This document shows positions 1 to 12,377 of a DNA stretch of 64,000 nucleotides, one piece after another. The position numbers were made by a program, and so were the translations under genes. The notes beneath the pieces were generated by a model, which searched no databases, was not told where the DNA came from, and saw nothing but the letters and a program-made list of their open reading frames with translations. The stretch is from Myrica gale (Eukaryota; Streptophyta; Magnoliopsida; Fagales; Myricaceae), in contig OZ005615.1 in the NCBI GenBank assembly GCA_963930655.1, positions 16,138,001-16,202,000 of the forward strand. Reading direction: 5' to 3'. Numbering within the stretch: the stretch's first letter is position 1; each line of letters opens with the position of its first letter.

Positions 1-1361
1 TAAAGGTAAGAATTTTTATGTGAATCTTTTAATCAGTAAACAAAAATAAAATTATAACTTAGAATGAAAAAAAAACCTTGGTTTCCTGATCTTGTTTGAA
101 ATACAGAATAAGCGAGACCCAACAAAGAAAGATGAAGGCATTGCTGAAGAAATTGTGGCTGAGGTGCTAGGCCAGAGATCCGGGTATGTGAGGGGAATGG
201 GGAAGTCGGTAATCCCACCTCCTTCATTGGCATCACGCTCTTCCAAAGTTCTGCACCTAACAAGACATGTAGAGAGCTACAAATCTGAGGTTGACTACTA
301 CAAGAAGGCATATAATGATCTGACATCTAATGTGGAATGCTCAATCAACGGTGCAAGGATATGAAGACAAGTGCCAGGAGTATAACTTGAAGCTAGAGTA
401 TCTGTATGAGCTACTTGCGGGGCAGAGTCAACTAGATGGGAATACACCATAGACCTTCCATTATTATTCAAAATAAATAAACTTCTATGGTATTTGCAGG
501 AGTCGGTTATTTGCATTACATGTTGGGTGTTTAAAGTTCAGACTTGGTAATAAACTTTTATGTTTTATTGCTTAGGTGTGTTAGGAGTAGTTGGGATTTG
601 TTTTATGTTGTCGAGGGAAGAGAGTAAAATAAGAATAACTGTTGCTGACCAAATCGTCAAAAAATTGCATAATTTGACCGTTGCAATCTCGCTTGAAAAT
701 TGTATTTCCACCATCACACATGAGACAAAACTCCAATATTAATTCAGACAAATAAATAACACGGTGGGGGACATGGTTACTGCTACCGGTGTAAAGAGGT
801 CGTTGGAAATATAAGGTGACAGAATGAAACTATTGTGATACAAGATATTCCCACTATGTTAGTTAGAGGGGAAAATATGCTAAGGGACGATATTTCTCAT
901 CACTACAAAACAGGGGAAAAAATTATGAATCGAAATCATGACAGGAGACATATGGACGTGGTTTATACGGTTATACCCACTGATGTTTGTGGCATAGACA
1001 GAATTTGCGAGGCCACGACACTTGATGATTCAGTTACGAAGCCACCATGCCCAGATTTCGAGCACGAAGAGTCAATCACGACGCCATGCGTTAGTCGGAA
1101 AAATAGAACAATTGCGGCTAAAACGACATTTGTGGATCAATTATTGTGAGGGAAGATTCTTTGTGTTCCCCACGGATGGGCAATGTGGTGACCCAAAATT
1201 TTTCCCATTAATACGTTTTTCATACTCATATATTTGTTTGCACCGATTTCTTTCCACTAACCCTCCACGACTCAAAATAGCCACTACTTTAGAAAAGTCC
1301 ACGACTTTGATAGAAACTGCCACCAAACAAAACGTCACCTATGAGTGTATTTGTTGTAGTG
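1..1361 (+). mobile_element. 3' part of a CACTA (En/Spm) DNA transposon
   Basis: The segment ends at 1361 with TTTGTTGTAGTG, whose reverse complement CACTACAACAAA is a typical plant CACTA terminus. It also holds a fragment of the plant En/Spm (Ptta) transposase-associated protein at 92-452. The stretch from about 640 to 1340 is non-coding; it would be the subterminal region of the element. Immediately beyond 1361 the sequence reads as LINE reverse transcriptase, so the element appears to have inserted into that LINE. The other terminus lies outside the window, so the full size and the 3-bp target duplication cannot be checked. Confidence 0.72.
92..452 (+). pseudogene. CACTA transposase (Ptta/En/Spm plant family) C-terminal fragment
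   Basis: The reading frame from 92 contains EEIVAEVLGQRSGYVRGMGK, the conserved signature of the Ptta/En/Spm plant transposase-associated domain (variants of LG.RSGYVRGLG). A short coiled-coil-like stretch with ESYKSEVDYYKKAYNDL follows. A frame change near 345 moves the coiled coil (QGYEDKCQEYNLKLEYLYEL) into another frame that ends at the TAG at 450-452. There is no catalytic domain here. The start at 92 is only the first ATG; similarity begins at about that point, as expected for an exon of a larger gene. It is a decayed fragment, not a host gene. Confidence 0.7.
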
Positions 1362-2003
1362 TATTGATAAGAAGGGAGAAAGACGATGTAGATATACATT
1401 GTTTCACCCAGTTCGTCCAAACAGAGCTAAACTCAAACTGTTCCATAACTTTCAACACAAAACTCCATTTAACCTTATCATAAGCTTTTTTCATATCCGC
1501 CTTAATAGCCATCCAACCCCTCGACCTTTTTTATGGTTCATACCATGAAAAATCTCGGCCGCCACAATACAATTATCTTGGATCGTACGACCCTGAACAA
1601 AAGGAAGTTGGAACGGGGAAATAGTTTTGGAAGCACCAATTTCAAACGTTCCGTCGTAATTTCGGAGATGAGCTTATAGATGACATTACAAGGGCTAATA
1701 GGCCGAAATTGACTAACCTTGGAAGGATTATCCACCTTCGGTATCAAAGTAATGTTTGAGCTATTCAGATCGAGCAGCAGCTCCCCAGTTATGAAAAAGT
1801 CTTGCACCACCTTAATCCTTAATTACCTCCAACCCAACCACCTCCCAGAAATGTTTGAAGAATAACACCGTCATACTATCTTGACCCGGTGCTTTTTCCG
1901 AACTCATCTTTCGAAGAATAGAAAAAATTTCATCAGCATTCGGCACCTTAATAAGCATATCATTATCTTCTCCCATAATCAAAGGCTCGATCAACTGCTC
2001 CAA
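1362..2003 (-). pseudogene. LINE reverse transcriptase fragment
   Basis: Minus-strand translation shows the RT N-terminal motifs in order: KMSSEKAPGQDSMTVLFFKHFW (near 1900), NSSNITLIPKVDNPSKV with QFRPISPCNVIYKLISEI (1780-1660), and MAIKADMKKAYDKVKWSFV (about 1510-1450). The last corresponds to the L1-like 'DMSKAYDRVEW' catalytic motif. The pieces lie in different frames separated by stops. The YxDD motif region is missing because the CACTA element interrupts the gene. It is non-functional. Confidence 0.75.
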
Positions 2004-2233
2004 GTCATCCGAAATATTGGGGTGGCTAGTAGAAAAAAGATTCTGATAACTGAAATCTAGCCATCTTGCTCAGTTTTCATCTTCAAAATCTAATTCTAAC
2101 ATCTTCTAGTAACTATCTAAGCATGATAATACTTTGTATTCAAGTCACTAGACACCAGCCATGTCTCCCGAGATTTTTGTCTCTATAGAGCTTCCTCACG
2201 TAGCATCTGCTCATCCAGGTCTAAACTGAGTGA

Positions 2234-2640
2234 CTAGGCCAAATGAAAAATATCTGAAGTAAGGGCTACATGTTGACAGTGAGCAAGTTGTTCCTTAAGA
2301 CGCTGAATAAAAGTATGAATCTGACCGAACTGCACCTTATTCCATTTACGAAGTGCATATCTCGTGGCACAAATCTTTTTGAACAACGCATGAGAGGGAA
2401 AGTGCCCACATGTCGTCGCCCAAGCTGTTGCTACTACGCCAAAACAAGATACGTCCCGCGTCCAAAAGCCTTCGAATTTGAAAGGCTTATGTGAACACTC
2501 CTCCAATCCAAATAAAGACAAAATCAATGGGTTGTGATCTGAATTAGTGATATAGTAATGCTGAATGTCGACATTCGTATAGGCCACATGCCAAGCAAGG
2601 TTAGGTATCCCTTGATCCAGACGCTCCCGAATATTAAACC
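2234..2640 (-). pseudogene. LINE endonuclease C-terminal fragment
   Basis: Minus-strand frames give RERLDQGIPNLAWHVAY followed by YYITNSDHNPLIL. This matches the end of the AP-like endonuclease of plant L1 elements, where the catalytic Ser-Asp-His appears as 'SDHxPLL'. The usual linker toward RT follows (LRKWNKVQFGQI). The N-terminal half of the endonuclease is absent. Frame changes occur near 2580. Confidence 0.7.
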
Positions 2641-3099
2641 CATGTCAGGTTGAAAGAGACAACCAGATTCAATACCGTGCAGAGGCCCACCAGCACTACA
2701 TTGGGCCTGATGCTGTTGACCTGGGGGTTCCACTAATCTAGGCTCAGGTCCAACCTCTGTGCATGGCCCATTAGATAAATCCAGGCCCAGATGCAGTACA
2801 TGTAAACAAGCTTGAGTTTCTTCCAAGGGAGGATTATATTCCAATATCTTATTCTGAATAGGAGACAAATTACTTAAAACTATGTAAAGATTCACTTTGC
2901 GGGTCTCCAATCCAGAAATCACGGGACTACCTTGTACCTCTTCATCACTTCGCATGTCACGCCTAGAATCCTCACTATGCATAAACTCAGCCGACTTGCC
3001 ATTTGGAATTAAAACTTTCCAAATACTGCTTCGCGCCCATCTTGGCCTGTGGGGGGGGATTTTCCTTAGATGAATGCGCTCCTTCTGAAACTGGAGCGT

Positions 3100-6000
3100 G
3101 AGTCAACCCAATGCATGAAAGTGAAGCACTCACCAACACCTTAGCCCTACGCAGTGGTGCTGGTGGGGGTTGCTGGTCCTCTAGTGGCCCTGAAGGAGGA
3201 CGCTGGTCTTGATTTGCCCTTCACCTACCTTCCATTGATTGCACCCCTTGAAACTCCCCATATCTCCTATTCAGGAAAAGTAGGCCAAAGCACGTCACAC
3301 TACAATGACCTTAGGCTGGTAAAGGAGAGCAAAAACGGCACAATACAGCAACACAGTCTGAGGACATAAATATGGGGAAGGGAGAGGAGAAACAAGATGC
3401 TCAAAGCACAGAGAATTTACGAGGATGAGAGAGGAGAGAGCATTTTGCTTAGAGGTTCACAAGGAGCATTTGGTCTATAATTATTTCATTTTATCGTATA
3501 CATATATCAAGTGACAAATAAGTGGAGCTTTAGATTTAAGACAGAAATTCGGTCTCAAAATTGAAAACTTTAAAGTAAATGGTTTTAATTTCAAAATGGC
3601 ACAAAGCATATAAGTAATTGATATATAAAAAATATATATATAAATACATCAAACAATAACGTTTTTTTTTGTCTGAATAAACATCTAACAATAACGTAAA
3701 ACAACAGTTAACACCGTTACAAAAGCAAGAAGGTAAAAAGAGGAATAGTGGAGAGCTAAAAGAAGGAAAAAGGACTGCGTGGGCATGACAGCGACGGAAA
3801 AGAGGCACTCGGTTATTCCGTTAGTTATCAGCTGGTACCGGGTATAAAAATAAAAACAGTGAGTAAAATGGGAGGGAAAATAGAGAGTGCGTACGGCCTC
3901 TGCGCCGAGTCGCCGACAGCCACCTTTCACTCTTTTTCGGTCAGGCTTACGTGGCTTCTGTTTTATTTATTTTTTTATTTTAATATTCTCCGACTATCAC
4001 GGCTGTAGTCGCCAAAACTTCCAGTCCTGTATGTAAAGAGTCCCCCACGGAACTTTCCTTGGCCAGTGTTAAGTTTCGCCCAAACTTGCATCTTTACTTA
4101 AGGTTACGTTTACCTGGTTTTTGTTTTCCAAAATTTTAGAACTTTTACACATACATATTTTACTTTTATTAAATTTTAATAAATTTTAATAAAGTAAAGA
4201 TTTCCAAAATTTCAAAAATATTTCTCAAAATTTTCACAAACAAACACCACCGTTTTAATTATATTTTTCTGCTTTTTATAATTATAGTTGAAATTACATT
4301 ATTAATATTTTAAGAGCAGAACCGCTGAAACAGTCATAGATCCTTCAACTACAACTGTCACTGTTTTGTGTGGTTATTTTATTTTATACTGGACTTTTGA
4401 ATTCATTATCCACAAATTTTCCGTATTTCCAAAAACCTTCGTGCGAGAGAACTTCGTGTCCATCACAAATGATAAAATTTATCTAAAAATTTAGGTTTGA
4501 TAATAAAAAATTCATCACATAATTTTTTATTATTATAATATTTATTAAAAATCTTTCTCTTCACTTTTTCACCAACTCACATAATATAACTTTACTTTAT
4601 AATATTTCTCAAACCCTAATACCTAAAATTTCCACACTCAAACATACCATTATTCTTCCCTTTCTAATTATTTCATTGTTGACACTTATACTGCCTGCTT
4701 ACTCTTTTTCTTATTTTTATATAGTATTTTTGTTGTTGTATTTCTAGTATATAAAATCAATCGTTTTAATAAAAAAGAAAGAAGTGACAGCGAAAAATAT
4801 AGCGGAAAATGTCGGGGGTCCACAAGATGTGTTCGTACTTAGTACTTTACTGACGGGATAAACTGGTGGGGTCACTTTCTTTTGTTTTCGTATCATAATC
4901 TCTTTGCTTTGTTTACCTCGGGAAGGTCATTTGTCTTGTCCCCTCCCAGGGCTCTCTGAAACTCTCTGACAACCACCGCCTGCCCAAAAGCCTGAATAGG
5001 TTGACGCCGTTAACGTTGCAGTCAAAGGTCGTTTTTCTTTTTTAACGGCAGATGAGATTACTGAATTATTCTTTTTTTTGGTCTTTTTTAATATTAATTT
5101 TAAAGTAGTTTCCTAATCTGCGTAATGTTTCCCGGATTAGAGTCTGCTCCTCTGAAGGAAACCAAAATCTCTCAGAATTTGGCCTACCCCCAAGTGGTTG
5201 CCACGTGGTATCCGACGGATAACTTGGGTTGTGCTTTTGATGCTTTTTGTGACAATGAGATCCGAAAATGACTCGGATGATGATAAGCATAAGCACACTG
5301 TCCGCATACATACCGATTTGCTCACCTCTTCTAAGTTCTCAAGCATATATGATATCTTAAAGTCACGCCAATTTTTTTAAAAAAACAATTGTAACAAAAT
5401 TTAGAGCAAATTTGAGAGTGAAATTCAAGTTTACCTTGCCACAAAATTAGAACAAATTTAACAAGAATATATGTGAACTAGTTTGAAACTCATACGTGAG
5501 GATATCTTAATCGTGCAATGTATACAAAAAAATAAGGCTAAAATCATACTTTAGTCTATGAAGTTCTGATGGTCAACTACACTGAAAATTTATAGTAGTA
5601 TTTTTTATGAACCCTAATTGTGATATAATATGAAATCGTTAAGGATATCAAATCTCGGCAGTAAGATCACATGAAAAATCTTTTTTTTTTCATTATTTTT
5701 CTTATATGCTTTTATTCAGAATTTTGAGCTTTTACTAATTGTGATAATGTCCATCAACATATTATAGTTGACTCCCGAGAAGATGAAATTGATTTTTGAA
5801 ATCTTTTTTGCTAACAATTATTTGTTTGTCTATCATTACATCATACTATATTTCACATGAGCTAATAAGATCATAATAAAATAACTGATTAAATCCGTAA
5901 CTTATATCATTCTTAATTCTCAATCTGTAACTCATTGCTCTCAATCTGTTTCCAAAATAATTTTACAAATCCCACTGGCTAATAATTTTAACTTTGTAAA

Positions 6001-6560
6001 ATATTTCTACAAAATCTCACTGGCCAATAATTTATTTTCTAGTCTAACAAATATATAGAATATACTGCATCATTAAGAGACTTATGAATTCTTGTTGAAC
6101 ATTTATATAGACTCATTTATTATGTATAAGACCCAACGTTTTCTATAATATTTCACTTAGAAAGATCATCACCAAATGACTCGCTCAAAGCACAAGTACA
6201 CAACAAACATACCTACATAAAACTCTCAGAACTAAGTATACCATAAACTAATTGTGTTGAATAACTTCTCACCATCAATGATCACTATCAAATAGTATCT
6301 ATATTTGATCTCGTTCAGTGCATATATTACAGTGCACCCTACGTCTGCTTAAATTCATCACCTCAATTATGGAGTCTATCATTATATTTAAGATGCGTAT
6401 AGACCTATTTATAGATAAAAAATATATCTCCGTCTAGAACAACCGTCAAGTAAAAACAGAACAAAAAAATCATACTCCTCCCCTTTGATTTATTAATTAT
6501 TTGTATGATTTTTTCTACAATGTCACTCAATATTATCCGTGTAACATCTTATGTCACAAC
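3100..6560. other. Gene-free AT-rich spacer with MITE-like debris
   Basis: No coding region is supported here. Around 4100-4650 there are short AT-rich blocks (CCTAAAATTT, CTCAAAATTTTCACAAACAAAC) resembling the ends of the MITE family described at 6563 and 56781. These may be two older copies. The small ORFs in the stretch show no recognisable domain. Confidence 0.5.
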
Positions 6561-6562
6561 AT

Positions 6563-6756
6563 GGTGCGTTTCTGCACCAAAATTTTACCCCCTCTAAAAT
6601 TTTAACACAATTAAATATTACAATATAATCTCTCCCCATCAAATCATTACTATTTACTACAAAAAATATAAAAAATTACCTATCTCTTCACTTTTTCACT
6701 AAACCCAATACCTAAAATTTTAACAACACTAAAATTTTACAACAAAAACACAACCA
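6563..6756. mobile_element. MITE, copy A of a ~200-bp AT-rich family
   Basis: This segment aligns over nearly its full length with 56781-56980. Shared blocks include CCCTCTAAAATTTTAACACA, ATATTACAATATAATCTCTC and ATTTTAACAACACTAAAATT. It begins GGTGCGTTT and has a complementary AAAATTTTA stretch near each end. It carries no ORF. The boundaries are taken from the alignment with copy B, which has a clear target duplication; I could not define the duplication for this copy. Confidence 0.6.
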
Positions 6757-6759
6757 TAA

Positions 6760-8530
6760 TATCCTAATACACAATAACTAAATAAATAATCATGATGAGT
6801 AGCATAAAAAGATTCCATAGTAAAGACAAATGTGAAATATTTCTTGCTTTTAACTGAAAAGTAAATTGTTTTTTAGGATAATAAAAAGTTTAGAAATTCT
6901 GACGTCTAAAGAATCATCTTATAAATCACCCAAAAAATATTATATATCAGAGAAAACAAAATGAGGAAGAGGCCAAGGGCATCCACAAGCTGCGCGTGTA
7001 AAATTACGAGAACCATGGCTGAAGAGACAATAATGATATAAAAAGGCGCAATCCCTCTGCCTCAGCCAGCGGTGTCCCACAGAGTTAAACCACGTCTCTT
7101 TCTCTTTCCGCATTTAAATCCCTCTCCTTCTATCCCTCTCTATACAAAACAGTCAACTCGCTTTCCCTGCCAAAATAATGCAAAACAATTTATTAGCTTT
7201 TTCTCTGCTCTGCTCTGGACATCGGTTTGGGAATGGGCGAATAAATATGGTGAGGCCCATCGATCACATGCAAAGCAAGACGCTTCCGCGTCAAGGTCCC
7301 TCCGCCCAACATTTTGTTCTCGATCACGTGCCCAATAAATGTCTATAATTACATTGAACTTGTATGCAAGTGTCCCGTCCCACCTTTTATTTTATTTTTA
7401 CATTTTTTTTCGTGGAATGAATCATCCAGCTTAAATAAAATTGTTTTTTTTTTTAAAATATGGTCAATAGTTTATTGTACTCCATCTTTGCCCAATTGAG
7501 AAATGCTAAAAGCGGGAATAATAAACTTGAGACATTTATAGAAGCCGGATTTACCCCCTTCTGTAAATCGTGTTATGGTTCCTGTAGGCTGTTTATTTAA
7601 TAATGTAAAAAGCTGAATGCCATAAAAAAGGGGCAAATCTTTTTTTTGGCAAGGGGCAAGTCTATTTACGTTGCAGAGTCTCATGTGTGCAAACAGAACC
7701 CACGGTAATGTTCGTTTTCAAGTGCAAACAAAAATGCTACAACAATCCCCTCAGACTACTTTCAAGAAGCCCGACCTCCTCTTCTTAACGTTTTAAAAGG
7801 ACAGTACTTTTTTTTAAGCAAAAAAAACCCTCAAGAAATGAACCATCATAAAATTAAGCTGTAGCCCACCGTCACTTTAACTCGAAAATTCCACAACGTG
7901 AAAATTACTAAAACATAATGATGCTCGAACTATAGGAGCAAATCCTGGATCTAAGCACAACTTGCACACCATTAAGCCCCCACCTGTGGTGAAAATTTAC
8001 TTCATTTACTGCTTCCACAGTACTCCCCAATGATAGGCTCTATAACCTCTCCGTTCTTTTGCCTCTCCAATGTGGTACTCTGACAGACATGAAATTTCTT
8101 CAGATTCACTGCTCCACACGAATCAAGATTCACATGGTACCCAAATGTGCGAGACAATTTATTTTTCTCTTTGAGTTTTGGGGACTTTGCACCCACCCAC
8201 CTGCTTCTATATTTCCAACTATGAAATGCTACAAGTATCTTTCATGGGCATGAAAGAGAATATCTAACCTTATACAGATCTACAATATATTATCTTTGTT
8301 TGGAAGTTCTGGCTTTACTACACAAAAGAATGGAAAGAAAATAAAGGAGTAGACGATGAGAGCTTGTTGTACATCTGTGATCTGTGCAACTTCACAGATA
8401 AAAAAATTGAGAAAAATCAGAACACGAAAGAAACAACTTCATGGGACTTCTTTATCATAGTACACGTTTTTCTTTTTAGAGAAACGATCTCATCCGGACA
8501 TTCTAACCGAGGAGTAATTTTTCGTATCTT
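6760..8530. other. Spacer without a supported gene
   Basis: A TATA-like box (GATATAAAAAGG, about 7035-7046) precedes a pyrimidine-rich stretch and an 88-codon ORF at 7072-7338 with no recognisable domain. This could be a fossil promoter, but I see no coding sequence it would serve. The remainder up to the last PAA2-like exon is AT-rich and featureless. Confidence 0.4.
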
Positions 8531-8971
8531 CAAAGCTACTTCTTTCTGGTTCTCTGAGACCCATGGAGCTGTAAGAGCAACGAGTTGGTGACAACAAATA
8601 TTGAGCTCATAGCCATCAAACCACCTGTCCAACCAAACATCATACTCATTCTTTAAAAAATGGGAAAGAACATTTAAGAGACCGTTGAATGCTAGGTATT
8701 ACCCTAATTTATTCAGAAAAGAAAGGCATGCGCATGTCCTACACGATCAGCATGGAACATGGCTTTTTATACTCGTACCAATAAAATAGATAAATTGGAT
8801 GAATAAATAATTTTGCAGACCTGAAAGTGAAGGTGTCATGGCAAAATCATATCCGGGAAGGAGCGCTCCAGCGGCTATGGGAATAGCAACAACATTGTAA
8901 GCTATAGCCCATGATAAATTTTGGTACACTTTTGCCATTGTTGCCTGTGCGAGTTCCAGAGCATCTACAAC

Positions 8972-9626
8972 CTGCCAAAAACAGCACTCAGGACATAAAA
9001 ACGAGAAAACGTCACAGGCTTTTTCCCATTTTGTGAAAGAACTGGACCCCATAAAAGGATGAAAAACACCCACTAGGTTTATCGTCCTTTAGTGAGTCCC
9101 CAATTTTATTAGAACTCCATTACCATAGACAAGATTTCAATGCCCACCCCAGCGGTGAATCTTCAATCTACCCAGTACCGCTACCAGAGAAAAAGCTTTT
9201 AAGTTTATCCCTTCACTCACCACCCTTTGCATCTAAAATAATTATACAGTTAATTTTCAGTTGACCCTACAGCATGCAACAATTTGTTTTGTTTGTTTGG
9301 CAGCTTGTAGAAGGTTCCTCAGGATTGTTTAGTTCCATTAGTCTCAGAATAGACTCGATCTAATTCAGGTCATAATCACCTTCTCTCACATGAAAAATTT
9401 CAAATGGACACAGCCTTGAGACCTAAGCTGATACCACGCAAGTGCATGAGTATGTACTACACTCTCTTTCTGTCTGTGACACCGAAATCAGTGTAACACG
9501 AATTTATACTGAATGTGACCAAAGTTTTGTAATGCGAATAGCTACTTCTGATCTATTTGATGATTGCATTTAGTCTATGGTCCTAGAAATTCTAAATAAT
9601 TCAGGGATCCGGTAAAAGATGGTTAC
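8972..9626 (-). other. Intron where the GDGINDAP-encoding exon is absent
   Basis: The upstream exon ends ...GHRVAM in phase 0 at 9627, and the downstream exon starts VVDALELAQATMAK at 8971, also phase 0. In PAA2 proteins about 44 residues, including the invariant GDGINDAP of the P domain, lie between them. I read both strands of this 655-bp interval and find no sequence that could encode that motif. The loss is in frame (132 nt expected). Confidence 0.8.
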
Positions 9627-11143
9627 CATAGCAACACGATGTCCTGCAGATTTCAGAGCTGAGATCACTCCAGATTTCTGCTGTGGACTCAAGGAAGCAT
9701 TTATTGAATCACTTCTGATTCCAACTGTCTTTGCAATACTTGCAACTGCCTCTTCCCTGTCTCCTGATAGGAGGACTGCATTGATGCCCTTCTGCTGGAG
9801 CCTTCCCATCATAGCAGTAACATAAGCACATGAAGCAGGAAATGACATGGTAAGAATAGCAAGCATAAGACTTACATTCAACAAAAGCAATAAAAAGAAC
9901 ATGAGCCTTAATCCAACAAATGGAATGAAACTAGACATATCACCGCATCCAATACCTATAGCATAGAAGAAAACAAAATTGATGAAAACTAAAACAACTT
10001 CCCATTCTGAGGATTGGGACAAAGAACCCCCAGCATCGAAAGTGTAGGACTAGAAATCAGGAGGATGCTGGCAAACAGATTGAGTACATATTTTTTTTAA
10101 TGCACAAACTTACAATTTAAAGTCTATTTTTTCCACTTAGTTACTTTGCAAGGACAACATAATTCTTTGGAGGCTTTCTAATGGTGTTCATGTTTGCATT
10201 ACAAAATTTTAGACATACCTACTTGTTTTTGGTCACTGGGCAACATGATGATTCTTTCGGTAAGGTTCAACAAAAAGAATTGAATTTAGATGAGTTATGC
10301 CATCCCCTTAGATAAAATGCAGAAGAAAGCTCAGGAAGAGGGAAATTTGAAACCGACTGACGTTGGAGGCAAACTATGAATGGTTTTGGTAGACAAGGAT
10401 GCTAATGGCTGCTTACTACTTAAAATTAGAATCCAGAAATGGTATTGGATAAAATAACAAAGAGATCTTGTCCATACAGTCAGGAATTATCAAAACTATG
10501 TCATCTTATATGGGAGCAAATTACCTTGTTACAGTAGATTTTGCATCATCTCGTAAACTATCAGACACTGCTATAGCACCAATGATGCCTTCTCCTTTAC
10601 GCCCCACATAAACAACTGTTTTTGAATAGTTGGACAATGATATGCCTTTCAAGGAATGTTGCATCACCGCATGCTCCAGATTCCTTAGATCAGATGGGCT
10701 TGCTTTTCTTTGGAACCGTTTGTGAACCCATTCTAAAGCACCAATTGCAACCAAATGCCCATCTACCTCCGCTAAGGTTCCAAAACCTGGTTCGACTAAT
10801 TGCCCCCTTGTGACTGGGATATCCAAATTTAATGTTTCAGCTTTTCTTACAATAGCCTTTGCAATAGGATGTGATGCTGTTTTCTCTACTGCAGCAGCAA
10901 TCTGAAGAATTTCAGATTCTTCATAGATGAGAGAAGCGACAGCAGAAACAGCAGGTTTTCCTTCTGTGAGGGTCCCTGTCTGAAAGTGGAGAAGTTGAGT
11001 GAGGATGCAGCGTACTCAAATAATGTAGAATAAAAAATCTTCCAACTCAAAGCGTTAAAAAATTTGTGCTTCTGTGTACGAGGGAGAGAAGGGGAGGGAG
11101 AGAAGGGGGGGGGGGGAGGCAAAGTTCTATACATAAAAAACAC

Positions 11144-11223
11144 CTTATCTAGAGCAACGTAATCTATGCTGGCCAAGCGTTGCAATACATCTCCTCATCT
11201 AATAAGAAGTCCTTCTCTTGCAC
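11144..11223 (-). other. PAA2 exon 12 with an in-frame TGA
   Basis: The phase-consistent reading is GAREGLLIR, stop, GDVLQRLASIDYVALDK. The family has a Gly (GGA) where TGA stands at 11197-11195. A single G-to-T change creates the stop. The exon has normal splice sites and ends exactly at the DK of the DKTGT phosphorylation motif, which continues in the next exon at 10979. Confidence 0.85.
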
Positions 11224-12377
11224 CTGTTCATGTTCCAAATGCAACCAAGGGAAGTTGGAGGTCAATTAAATACAACATTTATGACATAGGGGCTAGACAA
11301 ACATACTTATATAATCTATGACTATTGGAAAGAAAAATGGAGCTTTTACTGCCTTATGCTGTAAACCTGTATTAAAAACTACCCCCTTTATGAAAATAGG
11401 TGGTGCTTTCCTTTTAGTACTACTCAAAATATGTAGTTGTATGAAGAAATGAAGGAATTTATTCATTTAGGGTCATATATAGTTTCTCACAGATGTGTAG
11501 TTGGAACTAGAAGTTACCCTCTTTAGCATCTTTTATCACACATCCTCAATGTCATAGGCCATTGGTATCGTCAATCACCTCACATTTCACAATCCCCATA
11601 GTTATTTAAAGAAATGAAGTTAATTTAGGACATAATGCATGAAAACAGTAGGAGGATTCTCTGGCATATCTATTCTAGGTGTACATGACGAAACATCTGA
11701 CGGAATATAAAGAATAAGGTAGATCAAGTACCAAGACAGGTGCCAACTAGGATTGCTGTGGGTGTGGCAAGACCCAGCGCACACGGGCAAGAAACTACCT
11801 GAAGGGAAATAAAGAGTCAGTTTTATGAACTTAATGAACAAAATAAATGACGGGTCTTTCAAATTTTTCTTTGACAAGTTCCTTATTTGTCATCTCCAGA
11901 AATGTTTTCCCTGTATGCATGGCAGACACGGATGAACCACTGCCAATAGCATCAATCAAATCTATGATAAGATAGAGTGGATTTGACTAGGATTTGACTA
12001 AATTGAAGGCAAGTCTTAAATGCTTACAGCTTTTAAAATAAATGGGACGCAAATTTTTTGTAATCAGTAATGATGTTTAATCAGTGACTTAAGCAGCTCT
12101 ATTTCTTGTCCGCACGATCTGGAATAATTATTTATCAGAACCTTAACTATCTTGAATTATTATGTATTTAATTCTGAGATGAATCAGTTATTATGAGATT
12201 ATCCATTTCATGTCATTGATTGATTAAAGCATCGAACCTCATGATACATACCCTTTTCTACCAATAAGATTAAGCCTTTTGGATTATCCTTGCAATATGA
12301 ACTACAGTCATTGAACCTCATGATACCAATCCTGTTATATCAATGAGAACTACAACAATACCACTTAGGAAAAATAA

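Larger units (their letters stand above)
1362..3090 (-). mobile_element. Decayed L1-like LINE, minus strand
   Basis: Read on the minus strand this segment gives, in LINE order, a poorly conserved ORF1 tail (about 2982-2640), the C-terminal part of the endonuclease (about 2640-2234), and reverse transcriptase (about 2003-1362). It is broken by many stops and frame changes. The junction near 2640 goes straight from ORF1-like sequence to the last part of the endonuclease, so most of the endonuclease has been deleted. The 3' portion is cut off at 1361 by the CACTA terminus. Confidence 0.7.

Noticed and set aside
7035..7338. TATA-like box followed by an 88-codon ORF, suggesting a small gene
   Set aside because: The translated product has no recognisable domain, a biased Ser/Arg/Pro composition, and no homologue I can recall. 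ORFs of this length occur by chance throughout the window.
9570..10022. 150-aa minus-strand ORF with an N-terminal membrane-like segment
   Set aside because: Only the part from about 9801 down is PAA2 exon (LQQKGINAVLLSGDREEAV...). The hydrophobic N-terminus is translated intron.
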